Positions 1 to 9,923 of a DNA stretch of 64,000 nucleotides are shown here, piece by piece. Under the pieces are notes generated by a model, which was given only the letters and a program-made list of their open reading frames with translations, was not told where the DNA came from and ran no database searches. The stretch lies in contig NZ_CP007201.1 in NCBI RefSeq assembly GCF_000568815.1, positions 372,001-436,000 of the forward strand, given 5' to 3'. The translations under genes and the position numbers were made by a program. How positions within the stretch are numbered: position 1 is the first letter of the stretch; every line of letters begins with the position of its first letter. Source of the DNA: Sulfurospirillum multivorans DSM 12446 (lineage in GTDB: Bacteria > Campylobacterota > Campylobacteria > Campylobacterales > Sulfurospirillaceae).

Positions 1-2
1 AC

Positions 3-899
3 ACGTTTGTGAGTACTGCCGATGCTTTTGCACTGCGTGGGGCAAAAATCGTCTTTGTGGATGTGCGAGCTGAGACCATGAATATGGATGAACGTTTGAT
101 TGAAGCGGCAATTACGCCTAAAACGAGAGCCATTGTGCCTGTGCATTACGCAGGTGTGGGATGCGATATGGATGTTATTATGGACATCGCGAACCGTCAT
201 AATCTTTTTGTCGTTGAAGATGCAGCGCAAGGTTTTGAAGCAACCTACAAAGGCAAACCGCTTGGAACGATTGGGCACTTGGGTGCGTTTAGTTTTCATG
301 AAACAAAAAATGTGACCAGTGGCGGAGAGGGTGGATTGTTACTTATTAACGATGAGCGTTTTTCACAACGTGCCGAGATCATTCGCGAAAAAGGAACGAA
401 CCGTAGCCAATTTTTTAGAGGCATGGTCGATAAATACGGTTGGATGGACATCGGAAGCAGTTACCTGCCCAGCGAACTTCAAGCAGCGTATCTTTGGGGT
501 AATTTAGAAGAGGTGGATGCGATTCAAAATCACCGTTTGAATGCGTGGAAAATGTACTATACACAACTTGAAGGTTTGGCTAAAAAAGGGTTGATTGAAC
601 TTCCTTTTATTCCTGAGGGATGTGTGCATAACGCGCACATGTTCTACTTTAAAGTGAAAGATTTAGAGACGAGAACGGCTCTGTTAGAGCAGTTTAAAGC
701 GCAAAATATCGGTGCAGTGTTTCACTACATTCCCCTTCACAGCGCTCCTGCAGGGCTTAAATACGGTCGTATGTTTGGCGAAGATGTGTACACGACCAAA
801 GAGAGTGAACGACTGGTTCGTTTGCCACTGTATTATGGCATTACCCATGAAGAGATTGACGCGGTTTGTGACATTTTGATGAAATGGAGTGCATGTTAA
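3..899 (+). CDS. wecE: WecE/RffA-like sugar aminotransferase (5' end outside window)
   Basis: PLP-dependent transaminase of the DegT/DnrJ/EryC1/StrS family, probably dTDP-4-keto-6-deoxyglucose (4-amino-4,6-dideoxygalactose) transaminase for surface polysaccharide. The reading frame is open to the first bases of the window and the residues before the GTG at 9 (T-F) continue the family pattern TFVSTA, so the true start lies upstream and about 80 N-terminal residues are missing compared with the usual ~375. EDAAQGFEATYKGKPLG and SFHETKN are visible; the Lys of HETKN (about residue 100 of the visible part) is the PLP-binding lysine. The stop overlaps the start of the next gene (TAATG at 897-901), so the two are probably co-translated. 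Confidence 0.85.
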   Translation, partial: TFVSTADAFALRGAKIVFVDVRAETMNMDERLIEAAITPKTRAIVPVHYAGVGCDMDVIMDIANRHNLFVVEDAAQGFEATYKGKPLGTIGHLGAFSFHETKNVTSGGEGGLLLINDERFSQRAEIIREKGTNRSQFFRGMVDKYGWMDIGSSYLPSELQAAYLWGNLEEVDAIQNHRLNAWKMYYTQLEGLAKKGLIELPFIPEGCVHNAHMFYFKVKDLETRTALLEQFKAQNIGAVFHYIPLHSAPAGLKYGRMFGEDVYTTKESERLVRLPLYYGITHEEIDAVCDILMKWSAC

Positions 900-1261
900 T
901 GGCGCATTTATACATTTTTGGAACGATCTTTTTTACGGTCTACGGACAGCTCGTCATCAAATGGCGCATCCCTTTTCATGGGCATTTACCCGATGCGTCT
1001 GCTGAAAAATTGATTTTTTTGCTCAAACTTTTTTTAGACCCGTTTATTTTAAGTGGCTTTATCTCCGCGTTTGTCGCTTCTCTTTGTTGGATGGCGGCGA
1101 TGACCAAGTTTGAACTGAGCTACGCCTATCCGTTTATGGGAATGACGTTTGTGGTGGTGTTCGTCTCTTCGGTCTTTTTATTTAGTGAGAGTGTGACGCT
1201 TTATAAAATTTTGGGTCTTGCTTTGATTGTGTTGGGTATTGTCATTTCAAGTCGAGGATAA
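899..1261 (+). CDS. Small EamA/SMR-like membrane protein (DMT superfamily)
   Basis: About 120 residues with four predicted membrane helices (LYIFGTIFFTVYGQLVI; FILSGFISAFVASLCW; YPFMGMTFVVVFVSSVFLF; ILGLALIVLGIVIS), the size and shape of SMR/ArnE-type half transporters. It overlaps the stop of the sugar aminotransferase gene, so a role in flipping or modifying a lipid-linked sugar is plausible, but this is inferred from context. In-frame ATGs exist at 884, 893 and 899. I prefer 899 because GGAG at about 886 has normal spacing only to that codon. Confidence 0.7.
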   Translation: MAHLYIFGTIFFTVYGQLVIKWRIPFHGHLPDASAEKLIFLLKLFLDPFILSGFISAFVASLCWMAAMTKFELSYAYPFMGMTFVVVFVSSVFLFSESVTLYKILGLALIVLGIVISSRG

Positions 1262-1269
1262 GCGAAGGT

Positions 1270-1287
1270 GAGGCGAACAATCGCCTC
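1270..1287. terminator. Hairpin between convergent genes
   Basis: GAGGCGA (1270-1276) and TCGCCTC (1281-1287) form a perfect 7-bp stem with a 4-nt loop, followed by TTT and a TTACATGTAA palindrome. It lies between the ends of the convergent DMT and EF-hand genes, so it could terminate from both sides. Confidence 0.55.
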
Positions 1288-1300
1288 TTTACATGTAAGG

Positions 1301-1624
1301 CTATTTTCTGCCTCTGTTTTGCCTGTTTTCCTGCATATGTTTTAATTGACCTGTTTGAAACTCTTCTTTGGTCACTTTACCGTCTTTGTTGGCATCAAAA
1401 TAGGTAAAATCAGGTGAATTAGCAGCGTTTCGCATCGGCATTCCCGCTTTTGCATTCGCACTCATGCGTTCTACTTTAACAGTATCAAACTCCTCTTGGG
1501 TCAACATCCCATCTTTGTTGGTATCGTACGCCTCAAATCCGATGGGACCGCGCGTTGTGTCCACAGCATTTAAACTCAAACCGACCAGACTAACCAGTGC
1601 TAAGCACATGAAAGATTTTTTCAT
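1301..1624 (-). CDS. Periplasmic EF-hand protein
   Basis: A 107-residue protein with an N-terminal signal peptide (MKKSFMCLALVSLVGLSLNA) and two canonical EF-hand loops, DTNKDGMLTQEEF and DANKDGKVTKEEF, each with the Asp/Asn/Glu ligands of a 12-residue calcium loop. The C-terminus is basic (QNRQNRGRK). It is probably a secreted calcium-binding protein. Its start overlaps the stop of the upstream DUF4405 gene by 4 nt (1621-1624), so the two form an operon. Confidence 0.8.
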   Translation of the reverse strand: MKKSFMCLALVSLVGLSLNAVDTTRGPIGFEAYDTNKDGMLTQEEFDTVKVERMSANAKAGMPMRNAANSPDFTYFDANKDGKVTKEEFQTGQLKHMQENRQNRGRK

Positions 1625-2445
1625 TTTGACTCCTTTTGGGTAGATGTTTTAAGTAATTCTAAGAGTTCAATGGGCTTTACATGTAAAGCATCAGCGATCT
1701 CTTTGAGTGTTGAATCCTCAGTAGCATTAAAGCCTTTTTCTCGGATAAGTTCCAGGGCTTTTTCCAGTGCAAAAGTGTGCTGCATGCTTGCATTTTTGAG
1801 CGTTACTTTACCGTATCCTCCACCTTCGCTTAGCGTGGACATTTTGGGTTTAGCATTGATCATATCGAAAATTTGCGCGGGTGATTTGCCATTTTCTTGA
1901 GCAATCTGCGCAATCGTTTTGGTCAGATTGACACCCTTGAGCTTAGAGGCGTTTAATTGCGAAACGATGACAGAGACATTGCGTCCCGTTTTTTGGGAAA
2001 ACTCTTCGAGAGTTGAGAGCTCGGCATGACCGTAAGGTGCTTGGTCGACTTTTTCTTCCCACGAAGCTTTTACCTCCTCTTGAAAGTCCAAAAATTGTTC
2101 AAAAGGTGCCCAATAATAGAGTGTTCCTACGATAAAAAGTAGATTCAAACCAAGGGCGAATAAGAACTCTTTGGTGAAAAGTGAAAAGGATTTGGCTCTG
2201 TTTTTGAGGTAATTTAAAAGCGATCCCCAGTTGAGGTAGATATGAAAAAACATGCCCAGTAAAAAAAGTACCATAAAGGTTACATGTAAATGGGTGTATT
2301 GCGTTTTATCAAGCCCTAGAAGCTCCCAGTTCGTCCAGTTGGCAACCCTGCCTTTGGGCGATAAAAAAAGAATAATACCTGTGTAACTCATGATGAGAAA
2401 CGAAAAACTGATAGACAAAGAGATAAAACGTCGTAGCGAAGACAT
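1621..2445 (-). CDS. DUF4405-type membrane protein
   Basis: 274 residues. The N-terminal part has about four membrane helices with histidines (THLHVTFMVLFLLGMFFHIYLNW) in the arrangement of DUF4405/cytochrome b561-like domains, so heme binding is possible. The soluble C-terminal half has two similar helical segments (TIAQIAQENGKSPAQIFDMI; TLKEIADALHVKPIELLELL). It is first in an operon with the EF-hand gene. A more distant relative lies at 5917-6423. The gene carries two TTACATGTAA palindromes, both read as Leu-His-Val. Function unknown. Confidence 0.7.
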   Translation of the reverse strand: MSSLRRFISLSISFSFLIMSYTGIILFLSPKGRVANWTNWELLGLDKTQYTHLHVTFMVLFLLGMFFHIYLNWGSLLNYLKNRAKSFSLFTKEFLFALGLNLLFIVGTLYYWAPFEQFLDFQEEVKASWEEKVDQAPYGHAELSTLEEFSQKTGRNVSVIVSQLNASKLKGVNLTKTIAQIAQENGKSPAQIFDMINAKPKMSTLSEGGGYGKVTLKNASMQHTFALEKALELIREKGFNATEDSTLKEIADALHVKPIELLELLKTSTQKESK

Positions 2446-2464
2446 AGGAATTCCTTAATTTGCT

Positions 2465-2470
2465 TATAAT
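2465..2470. promoter_or_regulatory. Candidate -10 box in the divergent region before prs
   Basis: TATAAT at 2465-2470 is the best -10-like hexamer in the 136-bp gap between the divergent DUF4405 and prs genes. Nearer prs, GGGTAAAAT at about 2540 could serve as its own -10. A ribosome site (AAAGGA) precedes the prs ATG. No convincing -35 is seen, which is normal for Campylobacterota sigma-70 promoters. Confidence 0.3.
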
Positions 2471-2581
2471 GTGAATAAATACTTCTGTTATTATGGCACT
2501 TTAATGTTAAAAGAGTGTTAACGCTATCTTAAGTCCCTATTGGGTAAAATAGAGCACTTTTTGATGTAAAGGATATTTCAT

Positions 2582-3511
2582 ATGAGAGGCTATAAAGTCT
2601 TTGCAGGAACGGCAAATCCAGAGTTTGCAAAACGAGTGGCAAAACATCTCTCTCTGCCTCTTTCAGCAGCGGAGATTAAACGATTTAGCGATGGCGAAAT
2701 CAGTGTTCAAGTCAGTGAAAGTGTACGTGGAAAAGATGTTTTCATCATTCAATCCACCTGTGCACCAGCGAATATTAATTTAATGGAATTGCTTATTTTA
2801 ACCGATGCGTTGCGAAGAAGCTCCGCCAACAGCATTACAGCCGTTGTGCCTTACTTTGGATACGCAAGACAAGATCGAAAAGCAGCCCCTAGGGTTCCGA
2901 TCACAGCCAAATTGGTCGCGAATATGATGCAAACCGCAGGCATTGATCGTGTTGTAACGATCGACCTTCATGCCGGTCAAATTCAAGGCTTCTTTGATAT
3001 TCCCGTCGATAACCTTTATGGCTCAATCGTCTTTAATGACTACGTGAAAGCTAAAAATCTCAAAAACCCTATTATCGCAAGTCCTGACATCGGTGGCGTC
3101 GCTCGTGCAAGAAGCTTTGCAAAACTCTTGGGTGTGGATATGGTCATCGTCGATAAACGTCGTGAAAAAGCCAATGAGTCTGAGGTGATGAACATCATCG
3201 GTGACGTCACGGGCAAAGATGTGATCTTGGTGGACGATATGATCGATACGGCTGGAACCATCGTCAAAGCGGCTGAAGTCTTGAAGAAAAAAGGGGCTAC
3301 GAGCGTGATGGCATGTTGTACACACGCGGTCTTAAGCGGACCTGCGTATGAGCGCATCACCAAAGGTGAGCTTGATGAATTGATTGTCACGGACACCATT
3401 CCTCTCAAAGAAGCCAATGATAAAATCAAAGTCCTTAGCGTCGCTCCTGTTTTTGCAGAAGTCATTCGTCGTGTCTATCACAATGAAAGTGTCAATGGTC
3501 TCTTTGTTTAA
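2582..3511 (+). CDS. prs: Ribose-phosphate pyrophosphokinase
   Basis: Makes PRPP from ribose 5-phosphate and ATP for nucleotide, histidine and tryptophan synthesis, in the cytosol. The 309-residue length is typical. Visible signatures are [10 protein letters not shown], the divalent-cation/PRPP-synthase stretch [21 protein letters not shown], and the PRPP-binding loop [15 protein letters not shown]. The stop shares a base with the start of lepA (TTTAATG, 3508-3513), so the genes are translationally coupled. Confidence 0.97.
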   Translation: MRGYKVFAGTANPEFAKRVAKHLSLPLSAAEIKRFSDGEISVQVSESVRGKDVFIIQSTCAPANINLMELLILTDALRRSSANSITAVVPYFGYARQDRKAAPRVPITAKLVANMMQTAGIDRVVTIDLHAGQIQGFFDIPVDNLYGSIVFNDYVKAKNLKNPIIASPDIGGVARARSFAKLLGVDMVIVDKRREKANESEVMNIIGDVTGKDVILVDDMIDTAGTIVKAAEVLKKKGATSVMACCTHAVLSGPAYERITKGELDELIVTDTIPLKEANDKIKVLSVAPVFAEVIRRVYHNESVNGLFV

Positions 3512-5304
3512 TGCAGAAATATATTCGTAACTTCTCAATTATCGCTCATATCGACCACGGTAAAAGCACACTTGCCGATCGTCTCATTCAAGAGTGTGGT
3601 GCAGTGAGTGCGCGTGAAATGACCGCGCAGATGATGGACACCATGGACATTGAAAAAGAGCGTGGCATTACCATTAAAGCGCAAAGTGTTCGTCTGACGT
3701 ATGTGAAAGATGGACAACCGTATATTCTCAATCTTATCGACACTCCTGGTCACGTTGACTTCTCGTATGAAGTAAGCCGTTCCTTAGCTTCGAGTGATGG
3801 AGCGCTTTTGGTCGTCGATGCCTCTCAGGGCGTTGAAGCACAAACCATTGCCAATGTGTACATTGCCTTAGAAAATAACTTAGAAATTATCCCAGTTCTC
3901 AATAAAATAGACCTTCCTGCAGCGGATCCTGAGCGTGTGAAAGATGAGATCGAACATACCATCGGGCTTGATTGTTCGGAAGCTTTGAGCGTGAGTGCGA
4001 AAAGTGGTATTGGTATTCGAGAACTGCTTGATACGCTAGTCGATAAAATTCCTGCTCCCATAGGCGATGAAAATGCCCCGACTAAAGCGCTTATTTACGA
4101 TAGCTGGTTTGATAACTATCTTGGCGCACTTGCACTTGTCCGTGTTTACGATGGCTCGATCAAAAAAGGGCAAGAAGTTTACGTGATGGGTACGGGCAAA
4201 AAGCACGAAGTGTTAAACCTGATGTATCCGCATCCGCTTGTGCTTGAAAAAACACCGATGATTAAAACGGGCGAAGTGGGCATTGTCGTACTTGGTCTTA
4301 AAAACGTAGGCGATGTTAAAGTAGGTGATACGATTACGGATTTTCGTAACAAAACGAAAGAGCCGATAGCAGGCTTTAAAGAGGTTAAACAGTTTGTATT
4401 TGCGGGACTTTACCCGATTGAAACCGATAAATTTGAAGAACTCAGAGACGCGCTTGATAAGCTAAAACTCAATGACTCAAGCATCTCGTATGAGCCTGAA
4501 ACATCCGCCGCACTGGGATTTGGTTTTAGGGTTGGATTCCTTGGGTTACTTCACATGGAAGTCATTAAAGAGCGTTTGGAGCGAGAGTTTGACCTTGATC
4601 TCATCGCCACCGCACCAACGGTAACCTACAAAGTCAAAACGACCAAAGGCGTTGTTTTAGACATTCAAAACCCAAGTCAACTGCCACCGGTGAATGAATT
4701 TGAAGAGATTCAAGAGCCGTATGTCAAAGCAACCGTTTTAACACCGACAGAATTTTTGGGCAACATTATCATTTTAATGAATAACAAACGGGGTATGCAA
4801 AAAAAGATGGACTATCTTAGTCCTGAGCGTGTACTTTTGGAGTATGAAATTCCTCTTAATGAAATCGTGATGGATTTTTACGACAAACTCAAATCGGTCA
4901 GTAAAGGCTACGCCAGCTTTGATTATGAGCCTATTGGGTATCAAGTCGGTGATTTGGTTAAGCTTGATTTGCTTGTTGCAGGTGAGCCTGTGGATGCACT
5001 TTCCATCATTGTTCCAAGGGTTAGTGCGCAAACCAGAGGACGCGATTTTGTCAAAGCGATGAAAGAGATCGTACCACGACAGCTTTTTGAAGTGGCGATC
5101 CAAGCGAGTATTGGTACCAAAGTTATCGCACGTGAAACCGTTAAATCGATGGGTAAAAACGTTACTGCTAAATGTTATGGTGGCGACATTACCCGAAAGC
5201 GAAAACTGCTTGATAAACAAAAAGAGGGTAAGAAACGTATGAAATCCATCGGTAAAGTCCAATTACCGCAAGAGGCGTTTCTCACCATTCTCAAAATTGA
5301 CTAA
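3511..5304 (+). CDS. lepA: Elongation factor 4 (LepA GTPase)
   Basis: Ribosome-binding translational GTPase. 597 residues, normal for the family. G1 [10 protein letters not shown]3 DTPGHVDF and G4 [11 protein letters not shown] are present, then EF-G-like domains, and the LepA-specific C-terminal region ending in [29 protein letters not shown]. It overlaps prs by one base and is followed 2 nt later by the comF-like gene, so all three probably share a transcript. There is no TTACATGTAA palindrome, as in the other highly conserved genes here. Confidence 0.97.
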   Translation: MQKYIRNFSIIAHIDHGKSTLADRLIQECGAVSAREMTAQMMDTMDIEKERGITIKAQSVRLTYVKDGQPYILNLIDTPGHVDFSYEVSRSLASSDGALLVVDASQGVEAQTIANVYIALENNLEIIPVLNKIDLPAADPERVKDEIEHTIGLDCSEALSVSAKSGIGIRELLDTLVDKIPAPIGDENAPTKALIYDSWFDNYLGALALVRVYDGSIKKGQEVYVMGTGKKHEVLNLMYPHPLVLEKTPMIKTGEVGIVVLGLKNVGDVKVGDTITDFRNKTKEPIAGFKEVKQFVFAGLYPIETDKFEELRDALDKLKLNDSSISYEPETSAALGFGFRVGFLGLLHMEVIKERLEREFDLDLIATAPTVTYKVKTTKGVVLDIQNPSQLPPVNEFEEIQEPYVKATVLTPTEFLGNIIILMNNKRGMQKKMDYLSPERVLLEYEIPLNEIVMDFYDKLKSVSKGYASFDYEPIGYQVGDLVKLDLLVAGEPVDALSIIVPRVSAQTRGRDFVKAMKEIVPRQLFEVAIQASIGTKVIARETVKSMGKNVTAKCYGGDITRKRKLLDKQKEGKKRMKSIGKVQLPQEAFLTILKID

Positions 5305-5306
5305 AG

Positions 5307-5879
5307 ATGCGTTGCCATCTCTGCCTTGGGCTTAGCTGGCAACCGCTTTGTAAGAATTGTTTAGAAACCATTCTGGCTCCAACTCCCGCTTTTAGAATTT
5401 TGGAGAGTGGGCTTAAAGTCTACTCTTTTTACAGCTACAGTGACATAGCCCCACTGCTTCACACCAAACACACCTACATCGGCGCTAAAATCTTCGCTCA
5501 ATTAGGACATCACACTTTCTTTGAATTTTTAAAAACCTTTGAGTTGCCAAAAGGCATTTGCGCCATTCCTATCGACGATCATGTGAGAAACGGCTATTCG
5601 CACAGTGCGATTTTAGCCAAAGCGACCAAGCCTTTTTTAACGCCACTGTATGGAAGTTTAAGGGCGCAAAATCATGAGAGTTATTCAGGTAAAAGCAGAG
5701 CCTTTAGACAAGCCAATAAACGGGATTTCATCCTTACATGTAAAGATGAAATCGATGCTATTTTGATCGATGACATCGTTACCACGGGAAGTACTTTGGA
5801 AGAGGCGCATGAGACACTCAAAAAGCATGGTGTCAATGTTTTGTTTGCCCTAGTGTTGGCAGATGCCAAAGAGGGTTAA
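5307..5879 (+). CDS. comF: ComF family phosphoribosyltransferase-like protein
   Basis: 190 residues. An N-terminal four-cysteine zinc site (MRCHLC..LCKNC) precedes a phosphoribosyltransferase fold with the PRPP loop AILIDDIVTTGSTLEEA. Relatives (ComF/GntX) act in uptake of transforming DNA, with a helicase partner in Gram-positives; whether this copy does so is inference. It starts 2 nt after lepA. One TTACATGTAA palindrome is read here in the other permitted frame as Leu-Thr-Cys-Lys. Confidence 0.85.
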   Translation: MRCHLCLGLSWQPLCKNCLETILAPTPAFRILESGLKVYSFYSYSDIAPLLHTKHTYIGAKIFAQLGHHTFFEFLKTFELPKGICAIPIDDHVRNGYSHSAILAKATKPFLTPLYGSLRAQNHESYSGKSRAFRQANKRDFILTCKDEIDAILIDDIVTTGSTLEEAHETLKKHGVNVLFALVLADAKEG

Positions 5880-5916
5880 AGAAGAAAGCTAATAATTAGC
5901 CTTCAGATAAGCTTAT

Positions 5917-6423
5917 TTATATATTAGCACAGGAACGCGTATCAAGTGTCGATGGGCAATTCTTTTCTACATGTAACTTTATCATCAGCAAGAACAGTTG
6001 ATACATATCTTTGTCATTTGCCTTCGCAATTGTCTTTAATGTATCTTCAACATGTTCAATTTTCACATGATGTTCCAAAAGCTTTTGTTGCAAAAATGTG
6101 GCGTCACAATGAAATAGGACACAGAGTTCTTGAAACGATTGGTTTTTAGTGTTGCGAATCAGAAAATCTATGTTCTCTTCATGATGGATGTGTGTGTTCA
6201 AAAAAATGGCAACACACTCTTGTAAAAGTTTTCGAATCGTACAGCGTCGAAGCCACGCATGGACACCTAAAAGCACAATAATAACCAGCGCTGAAAGTTT
6301 GTGTAAGAACAGATTGGAAGGGGTAGGATGGTTCAGCACAAAAGCGATACCTGTTATATAAAGAACACCAAACATCACCAAAATTGCTACAATAATCAAG
6401 ACTTTTAAAACAGATTCATTCAT
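5917..6423 (-). CDS. Small membrane protein, divergent relative of the DUF4405 protein
   Basis: 168 residues with two N-terminal membrane helices (VLKVLIIVAILVMFGVLYITGIAF; KLSALVIIVLLGVHAWL) and a soluble helical C-terminus. LKTIAKANDKDMYQLFLLMI resembles TIAQIAQENGKSPAQIFDMI of the protein at 1621-2445, and the spacing of the His-containing helix is similar, so I read it as a shortened paralogue. Its start lies 17 nt from the left end of the RAYT element, which may have replaced its promoter. Only a weak ribosome site (GAAAG) is seen. Function unknown. Confidence 0.55.
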   Translation of the reverse strand: MNESVLKVLIIVAILVMFGVLYITGIAFVLNHPTPSNLFLHKLSALVIIVLLGVHAWLRRCTIRKLLQECVAIFLNTHIHHEENIDFLIRNTKNQSFQELCVLFHCDATFLQQKLLEHHVKIEHVEDTLKTIAKANDKDMYQLFLLMIKLHVEKNCPSTLDTRSCANI

Positions 6424-6439
6424 GCATATTCTTTCAAAA

Positions 6440-7287
6440 AGGGGTCAGGGCTAAACTTTTAACTTTTTAACATTCTGTGGTACAATTTTAGCAAAAAAAG
6501 AGGGTAAATATGCCACGAAGATTGCGCATCGAAAATGTGGGCTATCATCACGTTTACAACCGAGGTGTTGCCAAGGGGAAGGTTTTTGAAGATGAAAAGG
6601 ACAAGGCGAAGTTTATTGAACTGATGGCAAGTGCTGCTAGGGAGTACAAGTTTAACATTCATGCGTTTTGTTTGATGGACAACCACTATCACATTTTAGT
6701 GCAAAACACACGTGAAAATCTCTCTTCTGGGATGCGCCAGCTTAACGCACAGTATGCGAGTTACTTCAATAAACGCCATGATCGCGTAGGGCATTTATGG
6801 CAAGACCGCTTCAAATCATGGTACGTTCTAGATATAAAATATCTTTTTACCCTCTTTAAGTACATCGAAAACAACCCCGTAAAAGCAGGGATGAGCCAAA
6901 AAATAGGCGAATATATGTATTGTGCAACGTACAGTATTTTAAAAGATGCCGTGCCACCTTTTTTGCAAAATTCGTTTGTTTTGCGCGATTACAATACTAA
7001 AGAGTTATTGGATCTTTTAAGCATTTCTCTAAGCGTGGCAGAACGTTCAACTATAGATGCGTTTCATCAAACAAAATACAAACACGAAGAGGGACAAATT
7101 GCGCCTTTGCACAAAGAGATGCTTGAAAATTATTTCTTACATGTAAAGAGTAAACAAGAGCGAAACGAAGCAATCAAAAAAGCCTATGAAGATGGGTACA
7201 GCAAAAGTGAGGTTGCACGAAATTGCTCTCTAAGCGTTGCAGGAGTCAGTAAAATCCTCAAAAGTTAAAAATTTAGCCCTGACCCCT
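6440..7287. mobile_element. RAYT (IS200-like) element with 24-bp terminal inverted repeats
   Basis: The transposase gene at 6510-7268 is flanked by inverted repeats: the left arm at 6440-6463 begins AGGGGTCAGGGCTAAA and the right arm at 7264-7287 is its reverse complement with a single mismatch. The right arm contains the transposase stop codon. The right edge is about 60 bp from the gyrA start. The transposase carries one TTACATGTAA palindrome (7137), so this element appears to be long resident. Confidence 0.8.
6510..7268 (+). CDS. REP-associated tyrosine transposase (Y1 HUH type)
   Basis: 252 residues. The HUH motif is seen as FCLMDNHYHILVQ, and the catalytic Tyr candidate lies in FKYIENNPVKAG. 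This is the RAYT/IS200-like fold, which cuts single-stranded DNA at hairpin-bearing ends. The C-terminal 35 residues (NEAIKKAYEDGYSKSEVARNCSLSVAGVSKIL) form a helix-turn-helix extension. It starts at an ATG after AGAGGGTAA. The terminal inverted repeats fit a single-gene, still-complete element. Confidence 0.88.
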   Translation: MPRRLRIENVGYHHVYNRGVAKGKVFEDEKDKAKFIELMASAAREYKFNIHAFCLMDNHYHILVQNTRENLSSGMRQLNAQYASYFNKRHDRVGHLWQDRFKSWYVLDIKYLFTLFKYIENNPVKAGMSQKIGEYMYCATYSILKDAVPPFLQNSFVLRDYNTKELLDLLSISLSVAERSTIDAFHQTKYKHEEGQIAPLHKEMLENYFLHVKSKQERNEAIKKAYEDGYSKSEVARNCSLSVAGVSKILKS

Positions 7288-7311
7288 ATGGAAATGAAAG
7301 GTAAAGTAAAG

Positions 7312-7317
7312 TACAAT
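7312..7317 (+). promoter_or_regulatory. Candidate gyrA -10 box
   Basis: TACAAT at 7312-7317 is about 30 bp upstream of the gyrA ATG and 25 bp beyond the RAYT right end. If it is the real promoter, upstream control elements were displaced by, or are supplied by, the transposon end. Confidence 0.35.
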
Positions 7318-7346
7318 CAAACAATTTTATATTGCAAGGTTAATGA

Positions 7347-9875
7347 ATGGATAATATTTTTGATTCGAACCAAGACATCAAAACGATTAGTATTGAAGAG
7401 TCGATAAAGACCAGTTATCTTGATTACTCGATGAGCGTTATCATCGGTCGTGCACTTCCAGACGCACGTGATGGACTCAAGCCCGTACACAGACGAATTT
7501 TATACGCAATGAACGATCTTGCGATCTCTTCACGTAGTCCGTATAAAAAATCGGCACGTATCGTCGGTGACGTTATCGGTAAATACCATCCACACGGTGA
7601 CACCGCGGTGTATGATGCACTTGTTCGTATGGCTCAGCCGTTTTCAATGCGTATTCCGATTGTTGATGGGCAAGGAAACTTTGGTTCAATAGACGGTGAT
7701 AGTGCTGCTGCGATGCGTTATACCGAAGCACGTATGACACCACTTGCTGAAGAACTTCTTCGTGATCTCGATAAAGATACCGTTGATTTTGTACCCAACT
7801 ACGATGATAGTATGAGTGAACCCGATGTTCTTCCAAGTCGTGTTCCAAACTTGTTGCTGAATGGTTCAAGTGGTATCGCAGTTGGTATGGCAACGAACAT
7901 TCCTCCACACTGTTTGGATGAACTTTTAGATGCACTACTTCTTTTGATTGAAAACCCAGAAGCAACACTTGATGAGATCATGGAGTTTATTAAAGGCCCT
8001 GATTTTCCAACCAGCGGTATCATCTTTGGTAAAAAAGGCATTCTTGAGGCGTACCGAACGGGACGTGGTCGTGTAAGAATACGTTCTAAGGTGCATATTG
8101 AGAAAAAAGGCAATAAAGACATTATTGTTATTGATGAGCTTCCGTATCAAGTTAATAAAGTTCGTTTGATCGAGCAAATTGTAGCACTCGTCAAAGAAAA
8201 GATGCTTGAAGGTATCAGCGAAATCAGAGATGAGAGTGATCGAGATGGTATTCGCCTTGTCATTGAGCTTAAACGTGAAGCGATGAGTGAGATCGTGCTA
8301 AACAATCTTTATAAATCAACCAATCTTGAAGTCACATTTGGTGTTATCTTACTTGCAATTTATAACAAAGAACCAAAAGTCTTTACGCTTATCGAGCTTT
8401 TAAAACTTTTCTTACGTCACCGTAAAACGGTTATTATTCGTCGTACGATTTTTGACCTTGAGAAAGCGAAAGCGAAAGCGCACATTTTAGAAGGTCTTAA
8501 AATCGCGCTTGATAACATTGATGAGATTATCGCCCTTATTAAAGGCAGTGCGGATACCAAAAGTGCGAAAGATGGCTTGATCGAACGCTTTAACCTCAGT
8601 GAAGTTCAAGCAGGTGCGATCCTTGATATGAGACTCCAACGTCTAACTGGACTTGAGAGAGATAAGATTGAAAATGAGCTTGCCGAGCTTCTTCAAGAGA
8701 TCGCGCGTCTTAGCGATATTTTACGCAGTGAAGCGCTTTTAAATGCGCTGATTAAAGAAGAGTTAGTTGAGATTAAAGATAAATTTAAATCAAAACGTAT
8801 CACTGAAATCGTCGATGATTACGATGATATCGACGTGGAAGATTTGATCGCCAATGAGTCCATGGTTGTGACTATTACACACCGTGGTTACATCAAACGT
8901 GTTCCACTCAAACAGTATGAGAAGCAAAAACGTGGTGGTAAAGGCAAAATCGCTGTTACGACGTACGACGATGACTTTATCGAAAGCTTCTTTGTCTCTG
9001 ATACCCATGATACACTCATGTTTGTGACGGATCGCGGACAACTCTACTGGTTGAAAGTCTACCGAATTCCAGAAGGAAGCCGAACCGCAAAAGGTAAAGC
9101 AGTCGTGAACCTCATTCAGCTACAAGCGGATGAAAAAATCATGGCAATCATCCCAACAACCGACTTTGATGAGACCAAATCATTGGCATTCTTTACCAAA
9201 AACGGTGTGATCAAACGTACGAACCTCAGTGAATTTAAAAATATCCGCTCCGTGGGTGTTAGAGCGATTACTTTAGATGATGATGATGAGTTAGTCACCG
9301 CAAAAGTGGTCACCCATGACACAAAATACCTTTTCATTGTAACGAAAAAAGGTATGTGTATCAGATTTGAAGTAGGTGACGCCAGAGAAATTGGAAGAAC
9401 TGCACGAGGTGTTACAGGCATTCGCTTTAAAGAAGAGAATGATAGAGTCGTTGGTGCTGCTGTGATTTACAACGATCAAGAGGAGCTTTTAACCGTAACG
9501 GAAAAAGGTATTGGTAAACGCACTACTGCAGATGAGTACAGATTACAAGGTCGTGGTGGTAAAGGTGTTATTGCTATGAAGCTTACGCCAAAAACAGCCG
9601 ATCTAGTGGGTGTTGTTATTGTTGATGAAGACAAAGACCTTATGGCACTGACCAGCAGTGGTAAGATGATCCGTGTGGATATGGAAACAATCCGTAAAGC
9701 AGGGCGCAATACCAGTGGCGTTAAAGTTGTCTCGGTTGAAGGCAAAGATGTGGTTCAAAGCCTTGCACGTTGCCCTAAAGAAGAGATTGACGAAGGTGAC
9801 GAAATTTTTGATGATGAAGAGAGTTCAAACGATGGCAGTTTGATTGTCTCAGATGATGCGCCAAGCGATGAGTAA
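7347..9875 (+). CDS. gyrA: DNA gyrase subunit A
   Basis: Type IIA topoisomerase subunit that breaks and rejoins DNA to add negative supercoils. 842 residues, with the catalytic Tyr near residue 125 ([10 protein letters not shown]), the winged-helix/tower region and the six-bladed C-terminal domain with a GyrA box (QKRGGKGK). The quinolone-determining region reads [12 protein letters not shown], with Thr86 and Asp90 in Campylobacter-like numbering, the wild-type residues. The C-terminal tail is acidic. No TTACATGTAA palindrome in 2.5 kb. Confidence 0.97.
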   Translation: MDNIFDSNQDIKTISIEESIKTSYLDYSMSVIIGRALPDARDGLKPVHRRILYAMNDLAISSRSPYKKSARIVGDVIGKYHPHGDTAVYDALVRMAQPFSMRIPIVDGQGNFGSIDGDSAAAMRYTEARMTPLAEELLRDLDKDTVDFVPNYDDSMSEPDVLPSRVPNLLLNGSSGIAVGMATNIPPHCLDELLDALLLLIENPEATLDEIMEFIKGPDFPTSGIIFGKKGILEAYRTGRGRVRIRSKVHIEKKGNKDIIVIDELPYQVNKVRLIEQIVALVKEKMLEGISEIRDESDRDGIRLVIELKREAMSEIVLNNLYKSTNLEVTFGVILLAIYNKEPKVFTLIELLKLFLRHRKTVIIRRTIFDLEKAKAKAHILEGLKIALDNIDEIIALIKGSADTKSAKDGLIERFNLSEVQAGAILDMRLQRLTGLERDKIENELAELLQEIARLSDILRSEALLNALIKEELVEIKDKFKSKRITEIVDDYDDIDVEDLIANESMVVTITHRGYIKRVPLKQYEKQKRGGKGKIAVTTYDDDFIESFFVSDTHDTLMFVTDRGQLYWLKVYRIPEGSRTAKGKAVVNLIQLQADEKIMAIIPTTDFDETKSLAFFTKNGVIKRTNLSEFKNIRSVGVRAITLDDDDELVTAKVVTHDTKYLFIVTKKGMCIRFEVGDAREIGRTARGVTGIRFKEENDRVVGAAVIYNDQEELLTVTEKGIGKRTTADEYRLQGRGGKGVIAMKLTPKTADLVGVVIVDEDKDLMALTSSGKMIRVDMETIRKAGRNTSGVKVVSVEGKDVVQSLARCPKEEIDEGDEIFDDEESSNDGSLIVSDDAPSDE

Positions 9876-9923
9876 TTGGAATGGTAGTTGCTTAAAGATA
9901 AAAAAATATTTAAAGGTGTAGCT

